NCBI GenBank assembly: GCA_038322815.1
Contig: JBBQGG010000003.1
Location: 27,813-91,812, forward strand
Origin: PALSA-1296 sp038322815
GTDB taxonomy: Bacteria; Bacteroidota; Ignavibacteria; Palsa-1295
Length of the DNA: 64,000 nt
Direction of reading: 5' to 3'
The translations under genes were made by a program, and so were the position numbers. How positions within the stretch are numbered: the stretch's first letter is position 1; each line of letters begins with the position of its first letter. Positions 54,830 through 61,417 of the stretch are shown piece after piece. The notes below the pieces were generated by a model, which saw only the letters and a list, made by a program, of their open reading frames with translations, did not search any database and had not been told where the DNA came from.

Positions 54830-55878
54830 GGCATGTAATTTTTTAACGACGTTATGAGATTTCTGTTTTCTTCCGGAGTCCCTATGGTAATGCGCAGGCA
54901 GCCTTCGCATTGACTTATGGTATTCCTATTTCGAACAATAATATTTTCAGTAAGAAGATACCTATAAATACGTTCGGCGTTTCCTACTTTCACCAGTAAG
55001 AAATTCGCTTCGCTAGGATATATCTCCACTACAAAAGCAAGTTGCTCTAATTCTACTACAAGCATCTTGCGCTCTTCAATAGTTTGCGACATCCAGCTCC
55101 TGATCTTCTGAGAATTCTCAAGTGCCGAAAGAGCAAGTTCTTGTGAAACGGTACTGATATTATAAGGGGGCTTAACTTTATTTAATTCATCGATGATCTG
55201 CTCAGAAGCAAATGCCATTCCAATCCTCAACCCTGCAAGCCCCCATGCTTTTGAAAATGTCTGAAGCACCACAATATTATTGTGTTGTGATAATTCATTT
55301 GTAAAAGATGGTTGGTCTGAATACTCTATGTAGGCTTCATCTATGACTACGATACCATTAAAGTGCCTAATTACACTCAATATTCCATTTCGGTCAAAAG
55401 TATTTCCCGAAGGATTATTTGGCGAGCAGATAAAGATCAGCTTCGAGTTCCTGTCACACTTATTTTTTATACCTTCTACATCTAACTGAAATGCTGATGT
55501 TAACGGCACAATATTAACGGCAACATCATTTATCTTTGCGCAGACTTCATACATGCCGTAGGTTGGGGGGCAAATAATGACCGTATCCTTTCCCGGTTCA
55601 CAAAAGCATCGGAATAAGAGATCAATTGCCTCATCGCTTCCGTTGCCAAGAAATATGTTCTGAGAGCTGATCCCTTTCATGGAGGAGATCTTTCTTTTTA
55701 ATTCAATTTGCAGTGGATCGGGGTATCGGTTATACTTTTCGGGCAAGGGCGATCCGAAGCTATTCTCATTCGCATTTAAGAAAATACCGTCTGTTCCGTT
55801 AAACTCTCTTCTGGCAGAAGAATACGGGATCAATTCTCTAATATTATTTCGTAATATCTTTGAAATATCAATATGCAT
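54826..55878 (-). CDS. hisC: Histidinol-phosphate aminotransferase HisC
   Basis: PLP-dependent class II aminotransferase. FLNANENSFGSP near the N-terminus, LGNGSDEAIDLLFRCF, CSPNNPSGNTF, VVIDEAYIEYSD and the PLP lysine in LQTFSKAWGLAGLRIG. Start at ATG 55878 (MHIDISKILRNN); an upstream ATG would overlap hisD. 350 residues, normal. ATGA overlap with hisB. Confidence 0.96.
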   Translation of the reverse strand: MHIDISKILRNNIRELIPYSSARREFNGTDGIFLNANENSFGSPLPEKYNRYPDPLQIELKRKISSMKGISSQNIFLGNGSDEAIDLLFRCFCEPGKDTVIICPPTYGMYEVCAKINDVAVNIVPLTSAFQLDVEGIKNKCDRNSKLIFICSPNNPSGNTFDRNGILSVIRHFNGIVVIDEAYIEYSDQPSFTNELSQHNNIVVLQTFSKAWGLAGLRIGMAFASEQIIDELNKVKPPYNISTVSQELALSALENSQKIRSWMSQTIEERKMLVVELEQLAFVVEIYPSEANFLLVKVGNAERIYRYLLTENIIVRNRNTISQCEGCLRITIGTPEENRNLITSLKNYMP

Positions 55879-55885
55879 ACTGGTA

Positions 55886-57163
55886 TTATGATAATCGAAT
55901 ACGTACAGCATTTTTGTGAGCGTCAAGGCCTTCTGCTTGAGCCATCAGTTCAACTGTTTCCCCAATGTTCTTTAATCCATCTTTCGTAATTTTTTGAAAA
56001 GTAATATTTTTCAAAAAACTGTCTACAGAAACACCGCTATATGCATTGGCGCATCCATTGGTTGGCAATGTATGATTTGTTCCTGATGCATAATCTCCTG
56101 CGCTTTCCGGCGAATAATTTCCTAGAAAAACCGAGCCTGCATTTATCACTTTTTCTGCTATTTCTTCATCATTGCGACAAGAAATAATAAGATGTTCCGG
56201 AGCATACAAGTTGATCAGATCCATGCCCTCATCAATAGTTTTGACGAGGAATACCTTGCTGTTTTTCAAAACTTTTGCAGCAATTTCGCGCCGTGATAAT
56301 TTTGCAAGTTGTTTCTCAAGAGCCAACATCACCTGTTGAATCACATTCTCATAATCAGTGACCAGGATGAGGTGGCTATCAATTCCGTGCTCTGCCTGTG
56401 AAAGAAGATCGGCGGCGACAAATTCCGGATTGCAACTTTCATCAGCTATCACCGCTAATTCGGAAGGTCCGGCGGGTAAGTCTATTGCAATACCTTCCTT
56501 ACTTACTAATTGTTTTGCGCAGGTAACATATTGATTACCGGGTCCAAATATTTTATCTACTTTTGGTATTTCAGTTGTCCCATATGCCATCGAACCAATT
56601 GCTTGTATGCCTCCGACAGCAAATATTTTTTCTATTCCTATTAACTCTGCAGCATAGGCAATAGCAGGATGAATGCTATGATCGTTATTCGGGGGCGTGC
56701 AAAGGATAATTTCTTTGCAGCCGGCGATTTTCGCAGGAATGCCAAGCATTAATACCGTCGAAAAAAGAGGTGCAGTCCCTCCGGGAATATACATTCCTAT
56801 TCGTTCAATAGCTATACCTTTACGCCAGCAAAGAACACCAGGCATTGTTTCAATAAATGTGGTTTCATGTAACTGGGCTTTGTGAAATACCTCGATATTC
56901 GAGTAAGCAGTGTTTATAGCTTCTGCTAACTTAGAATCTACTTCCCTAGCTTTGGTGCGAAGATCTTCTGCCTCGATTTGAAACTTTCCTAACGAAACAA
57001 CATCAAAAATCGATGCATATCGGCGTACTGCTTCATTCCCGTTCTGTTTGATATCGAGAAGTATTTTAGCAACTTCAGGTTCGATCAGTGCATTCTCGAT
57101 GGATGGACGCAGCATCAGTTCTTTCCACTGTTCTCTTTTTGGATAACGAAAAATTGCTATCAT
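55886..57163 (-). CDS. hisD: Histidinol dehydrogenase HisD
   Basis: NAD-dependent oxidation of histidinol to histidine. IERIGMYIPGGTAPLFSTVLM, DKIFGPGNQYVTCAKQLV, IDLPAGPSELAVIADESCNPEFVAADLLSQAEHG (catalytic/zinc residues) and ASGTNHTLPTNGCANAYSGVSVDSF are family motifs. 425 residues, normal. ATGA overlap with hisG. Confidence 0.97.
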   Translation of the reverse strand: MIAIFRYPKREQWKELMLRPSIENALIEPEVAKILLDIKQNGNEAVRRYASIFDVVSLGKFQIEAEDLRTKAREVDSKLAEAINTAYSNIEVFHKAQLHETTFIETMPGVLCWRKGIAIERIGMYIPGGTAPLFSTVLMLGIPAKIAGCKEIILCTPPNNDHSIHPAIAYAAELIGIEKIFAVGGIQAIGSMAYGTTEIPKVDKIFGPGNQYVTCAKQLVSKEGIAIDLPAGPSELAVIADESCNPEFVAADLLSQAEHGIDSHLILVTDYENVIQQVMLALEKQLAKLSRREIAAKVLKNSKVFLVKTIDEGMDLINLYAPEHLIISCRNDEEIAEKVINAGSVFLGNYSPESAGDYASGTNHTLPTNGCANAYSGVSVDSFLKNITFQKITKDGLKNIGETVELMAQAEGLDAHKNAVRIRLS

Positions 57164-58014
57164 AATATCATTTTTTCAATTGGAACAACTAAAATACCTT
57201 GAGCTCCATTTTCTTTAAGCTTCTCAATTACTTCCCAAAAATCGTTTTCATTGACGACAGAGTGCAGGGAACTCCAGCCTTTCCGCGCGAGCGGAATAAT
57301 GGTAGGGCTGTTCATACCGGGAATCAGTGCAGAGATGATCTCCAATTTATCATCCGGTGCATTCAGTAGAATATATTTGTTCTTCTTTGCTTTATGGAGG
57401 GAATCGAAACGGAAAAGTAATTTTTGAAGGATCTGTTCTTTTTCGGAAGTAAGGTCATTATTCCGGATCAATACAGCTTCCGAGCGAAGAATAACTTCTG
57501 TTTCTTTCAAGCCATTCATAAACAGCGTACTTCCCGAACTGACAAGATCGCAGATTGCCTCGGCAAGACCTATTTCCGGAGCTATTTCCACCGAACCACT
57601 GATCTGATGAATTTCTGCTTTGATCTTCTTCTCTTGTAAATATTGGGAGAGAATATGAGGATAGCAAGTGGCAATGCGCATACCTTCAAGGTCTTTTATT
57701 CCATTTATAACTTTATCCTTCGGAACAGCAATAGCTAACCTGCATTTTCCAAAACCCAGACGAGAGACCATTGAAACCGCTTTATTTTTTTCTAAGAAGA
57801 CATTTTCTCCTACGATCCCTACATCAGCGACATTATCTTCGACATATTGCGGAATGTCGTCATCTCTGAGAAAATAGATCTCAACGGGAAAATTATAGGC
57901 TTCACTCTTTAATTTATTAAGACCGTTACTGATCTCTATTCCACTCTCCTTCAGAAGATTCAGAGAGTCCTCTGCCAAACGGCCCGATCGCTGGATCGCA
58001 ATTGTTAGTTTCAT
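57160..58014 (-). CDS. hisG: ATP phosphoribosyltransferase HisG (long form)
   Basis: First, feedback-regulated step of the pathway. LTIAIQRSGRLAEDSLNLL, VADVGIVGENV, RIATCYPHILSQYL and EIGLAEAICDLVSSGSTLFMNGL (PRPP loop) are typical. 284 residues including a C-terminal regulatory ACT-like domain (ALIPGMNSPTIIPLA), so it is the long hexameric type that does not need HisZ. First structural gene after the attenuator. Confidence 0.96.
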   Translation of the reverse strand: MKLTIAIQRSGRLAEDSLNLLKESGIEISNGLNKLKSEAYNFPVEIYFLRDDDIPQYVEDNVADVGIVGENVFLEKNKAVSMVSRLGFGKCRLAIAVPKDKVINGIKDLEGMRIATCYPHILSQYLQEKKIKAEIHQISGSVEIAPEIGLAEAICDLVSSGSTLFMNGLKETEVILRSEAVLIRNNDLTSEKEQILQKLLFRFDSLHKAKKNKYILLNAPDDKLEIISALIPGMNSPTIIPLARKGWSSLHSVVNENDFWEVIEKLKENGAQGILVVPIEKMIL

Positions 58015-58029
58015 TACAATTTGATGTTT

Positions 58030-58066
58030 AAAAATAAAAAAGGGCTTATCGTTTCCGATAAGCCCT
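58030..58066 (-). terminator. Attenuator terminator of the his operon
   Basis: On the minus strand AGGGCTTATCG, loop GAAA, CGATAAGCCCT is an 11-bp perfect stem followed by TTTTTATTTT, 15 bp before hisG. It sits between the leader peptide and hisG, so it must be read through for expression. Confidence 0.92.
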
Positions 58067-58088
58067 GATGAAAAGATTTTCTTAAAAT

Positions 58089-58157
58089 CTACATAACATC
58101 ATCCTGCTTACCGTTCGGCAAGTTATGATGATGATGGTTATGGAAGAATAGGTTCAT
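58089..58157 (-). CDS. hisL: his operon leader peptide (His-rich)
   Basis: 22-codon ORF starting at ATG 58157 whose residues 6-12 read HNHHHHN: five histidine codons (CAT) within seven positions. It ends at TAG 58089, 23 bases before the terminator stem. A downstream segment (GGTAAGCAGGATGATG, in its last codons) can pair with CATCAGGGCTTATC at the 5' side of the terminator, the geometry of an antiterminator. AGATTTTAAGAAAATCT forms another small hairpin between. Classical ribosome-stalling attenuation is inferred: His starvation stalls the ribosome on CAT codons and frees the antiterminator. Confidence 0.88.
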   Translation of the reverse strand: MNLFFHNHHHHNLPNGKQDDVM

Positions 58158-58217
58158 TCGTGTATCATTTCAAACTATGAGCCGATTAAATAAGTTCGCA
58201 ATACAACGCAAAAGTGA
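58158..58217 (-). promoter_or_regulatory. Likely his operon promoter region
   Basis: The 60 bp before the leader contain ATAGTTTG, near the Bacteroidota -7 type TAnnTTTG but one base short, and the 16-mer TGAAATGATACACGAA, which also occurs just upstream of the displaced OmpA-type gene start region (33218-33233). The assignment is tentative. Confidence 0.35.
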
Positions 58218-58318
58218 TGGCTCAATTTGAATTGTCATCCTGAGTGGAGCAAAGCGGAACGAAGAATCTGAGCTTTCAGACATCCTAAATCTCAGATTCT
58301 TCGCTGTCACTTCTGTGG
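58218..58318. repeat. Dispersed palindromic repeat, family B, copy 3 (inverted)
   Basis: Reverse complement of copy 2 at 41340-41467. Blocks of about 34 and 52 bp match exactly, including 12-14 bp (AATTGAGCCA side) beyond the palindromic arms. A 23-bp segment is absent here. Upstream of the his promoter region. Confidence 0.8.
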
Positions 58319-58436
58319 GCGCGCAAGATATTTAGCCTACTGCAAACTCGGAAATTACAGGTATTCGGCTGCATTGGAATAAGTTATCTAGTCTTAATAC
58401 TCATTACGATAGAGGTTCATTGAATACAAAGAATAC

Positions 58437-58472
58437 AAAAAAAAACCGCCTGAACTAATCTGACGGTTTTTT
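58437..58472 (-). terminator. Terminator downstream of the tRNA-Lys remnant
   Basis: On the minus strand AAAAACCG and CGGTTTTT pair and are followed by a long T-run. It is placed to terminate the tRNA-Lys gene, whose 3' part lies at 58504-58553. Confidence 0.7.
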
Positions 58473-58503
58473 AATAATGCTCTGCGAGGGCACTATTATT
58501 CTG

Positions 58504-58553
58504 TGCTCCCTGCGGGACTCGAACCCGCGACCCAATGATTAAGAGTCATTTGG
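58504..58553 (-). tRNA. 3' part of tRNA-Lys(CTT), 5' half missing (probable attachment site)
   Basis: Minus-strand reading shows the anticodon stem AATGA/TCATT with loop CTCTTAA (anticodon CTT), the variable loop, a perfect T-arm GCGGG-TTCGAGT-CCCGC and acceptor 3' strand AGGGAGC plus A; CCA is not encoded. The matching acceptor 5' strand GCTCCCT and D-arm are not found upstream; the sequence there reads TTATAAAATAAGGGGCAACC. A tyrosine recombinase gene begins about 220 bp away, so this is best read as the att fragment left by an element integrated in the tRNA 3' end. Confidence 0.8.
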
Positions 58554-58772
58554 TTGCCCCTTATTTTATAAGGCTTTCAAGGAAGGTGACGAAGAAATGA
58601 CGAAGATTTTACCAGAAAAGCTTTAATAAGTATTCCGGTAAATCCGGTAGTCCGCTCACTTTTGTCTCACTTTCGTCTCACCCGAAAACAGGATACCTCC
58701 TGTTGTCTGGGTATGAAAGCAAATAAACGCACGACTGCAAAGCCCGAATTCATCCTAATAGGAGAATGCGAC

Positions 58773-60011
58773 ATGCTGCGTAAATTTGCAAACAATCCAT
58801 CAAAACGTAAAGGATCAAAGTACTACTGTTTCCCATTTACTTTCAGAGACCCCATAACTGATAAGTGTAAACATTCACAGATCACTACCGGAGAGTCGGA
58901 CTATGAGAGAGCCAAAAAAAGGCGGGATGAGCTTAAAGACGAAGTGCGAAAAAATCTATCCCGTGAAGAGGTCTCTCATTCCGATAAACAACCGATTGGT
59001 GAATTCTTCGATTACTTCCTGAAGGTGAAGGGACAGGATGGGCTTCAGAAAAATACTCTCTATGATTACAGTCTCAAAATACAGACTTTCGTAAAGTGGG
59101 CAGACCCCGACCTCCCGTTATGTAAAGTAACCCCTTACATTCTAAGAAATTTCTTTGCCCAGATCGAATCTGAAAGTTTACGATCACTTATCAGACGGAT
59201 CCTTAATTCTGCTTTTAACTTCGCAATATTAGAGGAGAAACTTGATAAAAACCCTCTACTAAATGTTCGACGCTTGAAGCAAACAGAAATAATACCCGAA
59301 TATCTTCCCGAGCCAGAGTTCATCAAACTATACAGAAGAATGCCGGAAGATACTTATATTCAGAAATCATCGAAATTCGCATCTTTGCTTTCCATTGCAA
59401 CAGGAGTTCGCATTGGGGAATTATGCCATATACGACTAAATGCGATTCGTTGGGACAATAAAGAACTTTACATCAAGAACAGTGAGATATTTCGAACAAA
59501 AAATGGTAGCGAGCGCATTCTGCCAATTACACCTCGTGTCAGGGAAGCATTACAAAGGCAGCTGCAAAATAAGGCTCAACATCCACTCGAATTAGTAAGA
59601 GAGTCACCCTATCTGTTTGCAAACGAAGTAGGGAAGGCTTATATGGGAGAGAAACATAAAAGCTGTAAACTTTCGAAGCTCTTCAAAGAAATTGCACGTG
59701 AAGTATTTCCGGACCGTCCGAAGTTACACTTCCATTCTCTCAGACATTCCTTTGGTCAGAATGCCTATAATGTCGGAATGCCGCTTGTGCAAATATCAAA
59801 AATTATGGGTCATAAGAGTTTGGCTGTCACAGCCAAATATTATGCAAGGCATAGTGAATACAAAAAATTTGATGAATTGTATAGCTATCTTGAAAACCAA
59901 CCATCGCTTTCTGAGTCTCATTTCTTAGATGAAGTGGATGGTAGGCAGATCGCTGGAAATTTAACGGCAAACGAATTAGAACAATGCGCTCACTTGGCTA
60001 CGACAATATAA
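58773..60011 (+). CDS. Tyrosine recombinase/phage-type integrase
   Basis: 412 residues from ATG 58773, which has AGGAGA 9 bases upstream; in-frame starts at 58662 and 58713 would lengthen it. N-terminal Arm-like and SAM-like core-binding domain (PIGEFFDYFLKVKGQDGLQKNTLYDYSLKIQTF), then the catalytic domain: ATGVRIGELCHIR (first Arg), HFHSLRHSFG (HxxR), GHKSLAVTAKYYARH (His and Tyr nucleophile). All catalytic residues are present. It adjoins the tRNA-Lys fragment, which is its probable target. Confidence 0.92.
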   Translation: MLRKFANNPSKRKGSKYYCFPFTFRDPITDKCKHSQITTGESDYERAKKRRDELKDEVRKNLSREEVSHSDKQPIGEFFDYFLKVKGQDGLQKNTLYDYSLKIQTFVKWADPDLPLCKVTPYILRNFFAQIESESLRSLIRRILNSAFNFAILEEKLDKNPLLNVRRLKQTEIIPEYLPEPEFIKLYRRMPEDTYIQKSSKFASLLSIATGVRIGELCHIRLNAIRWDNKELYIKNSEIFRTKNGSERILPITPRVREALQRQLQNKAQHPLELVRESPYLFANEVGKAYMGEKHKSCKLSKLFKEIAREVFPDRPKLHFHSLRHSFGQNAYNVGMPLVQISKIMGHKSLAVTAKYYARHSEYKKFDELYSYLENQPSLSESHFLDEVDGRQIAGNLTANELEQCAHLATTI

Positions 60012-60958
60012 CGTTTATCATTCATCTCTCATCATCTGAGAGAAAGGAAATTCAGAAATTACGGTGGGATAATAAAACACGTGCCTTCGAATTTATATCA
60101 GAAAAGATTTATTTTGAGCCTAAAGGAAGCTCGACTTTCCTTTGCAATATTAATGCCCCAAAACTTATAAACGATCATAATATTACTCTGGCAACTCCCG
60201 AAATTTTAGTGGAAGCAATTAAGAAATGCAAACGCCTTTCACCTGTACCTCTTGATCTTTTAAATGCTCCGGTTCAAGCAGTCCATTTCACCTATATACA
60301 GGATACCCCTCTTACATTCGCCTCTTGGAGTAATATCCTCACTAAACCTAAATATGGGAAGTGGGATATACAAGAGCTGCCTAACGGCATCTACTTTAAC
60401 GGCTCACGTCAGAGAACTCTTTTTTACTTAAAAGATGAACAGTTAAATAACAAGGGGAGACTTCTTCCCCGGTCCGTGACTTCACAGTGCGAATATGAAC
60501 ATCTTATCCGTGCAGAAATACGTTTTGATAGATCCGTTAGGAAACAGCTATCAGAAAGGGGATTATGCCCTCATAAATCACTTATAGGCTCTGATCTATG
60601 CAGTCCCGAAGGTTTCCTTGCATTTGTAGAATATTTCCAATGGCGAGTTCTTCATTGTATTAAAGACCCCAAGGAAAAGCACCAACATTCCCTTTCCGGT
60701 TTGGAACAGTTAGCCCTTTTATCACCGAAAGATTTCATTAAGTTTTGTGACCGACAACTCAAAAATGGAAAAGTAGATGAACTCATTATCGCATTAGCGA
60801 AAGACGAAATAATAGCTCTCGAAATAAATGCCGGACCAAAACAATTAATTTTCGGTATTCGGAAAGAATACAATTATGCTGTAGAACGTTATAGCATAAG
60901 AAATCCAATCATTGGAGAGTTAAAAGAAGTAGAACTAAAAGTCTATGCTGGAAGCTAA
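59984..60958 (+). CDS. Uncharacterised protein, possible phage/plasmid replication initiator
   Basis: 324 residues, no signal peptide. The part NGSRQRTLFYLKDEQLNNKGR ... EHLIRAEIRFDRSVRKQLSERG resembles the YxK ... LRxExR pattern of filamentous-phage gene II/Rep-type proteins (inovirus/CRI family). This is inference from a short pattern and needs a profile search. It overlaps the integrase gene by 28 bases and the next small gene by 14, so it is part of the same transcript. Confidence 0.5.
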   Translation: MRSLGYDNITFIIHLSSSERKEIQKLRWDNKTRAFEFISEKIYFEPKGSSTFLCNINAPKLINDHNITLATPEILVEAIKKCKRLSPVPLDLLNAPVQAVHFTYIQDTPLTFASWSNILTKPKYGKWDIQELPNGIYFNGSRQRTLFYLKDEQLNNKGRLLPRSVTSQCEYEHLIRAEIRFDRSVRKQLSERGLCPHKSLIGSDLCSPEGFLAFVEYFQWRVLHCIKDPKEKHQHSLSGLEQLALLSPKDFIKFCDRQLKNGKVDELIIALAKDEIIALEINAGPKQLIFGIRKEYNYAVERYSIRNPIIGELKEVELKVYAGS

Positions 60959-61199
60959 TTACAGTTGGAATAATAAAGCAATTACTTTATTTAGGGAAAC
61001 CCTTACCGAGAGTGATAAGACTCGTCTTAACAGGGAGTTGGATTCCTATGCGAAGGAATTAACTTCTGCTATGCTTTTTCAAACAGACTACGAAGAACTC
61101 AAGAAAATGCTTTCTGAGGGTGAAATATCCCCTCTTCTTTTCCAGTGGTCACTTGCTATACGTGAAGGTATGGGTCCGGGAAGTGAAATTGTGGTATAA
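60945..61199 (+). CDS. Small uncharacterised protein of the integrative element
   Basis: 84 residues, soluble, mainly helical and acidic (LNRELDSYAKELTSAMLFQTDYEELKKMLSEGEI). Overlaps the preceding gene by 14 bases, which supports real translation. No family recognised. Confidence 0.55.
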   Translation: MLEANYSWNNKAITLFRETLTESDKTRLNRELDSYAKELTSAMLFQTDYEELKKMLSEGEISPLLFQWSLAIREGMGPGSEIVV

Positions 61200-61225
61200 T
61201 GAAAGTATTTAATTGCTTTTAACGT

Positions 61226-61304
61226 AAAGGTTACATTCCCGTTTCCTTTTTATAGTGTTACCTTTGTTACCTATGCCCATATTGGTTTTTCAGAAAAGGT
61301 AACA
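61226..61304. repeat. Iteron-like cluster of TGTTACCTTT motifs
   Basis: Four copies of a decamer-like motif: AAAGGTTACA (61226), TGTTACCTTT (61256), TGTTACCT (61265) and AAAGGTAACA (61295). Copies two and four are perfect inverted repeats 29 bases apart, and copies two and three are tandem. Right after the putative replication gene, as expected for a replication-protein binding site or the element end. Confidence 0.5.
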
Positions 61305-61374
61305 ATTCGGACCCGATCTTAGCTATAATTCAATTTCTTCAAATCGCTTTAATGCTATCCTTTAATTTTTCCAT

Positions 61375-61407
61375 CAGAACCGGATAGCAGTGTACTATCC
61401 GGTTCTG
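61375..61407 (-). terminator. Long perfect hairpin after the final T9SS gene
   Basis: CAGAACCGGATAG and CTATCCGGTTCTG form a 13-bp perfect stem with a 7-base loop, 10 bp beyond the stop of the minus-strand gene. T-run is weak, but size and position support a terminator. Confidence 0.7.
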
Positions 61408-61417
61408 AATGGAAATA

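Noticed and set aside
54830..54910. Longer N-terminus of HisB
   Set aside because: It overlaps hisC and precedes the conserved FIDRDGT start of the phosphatase domain.
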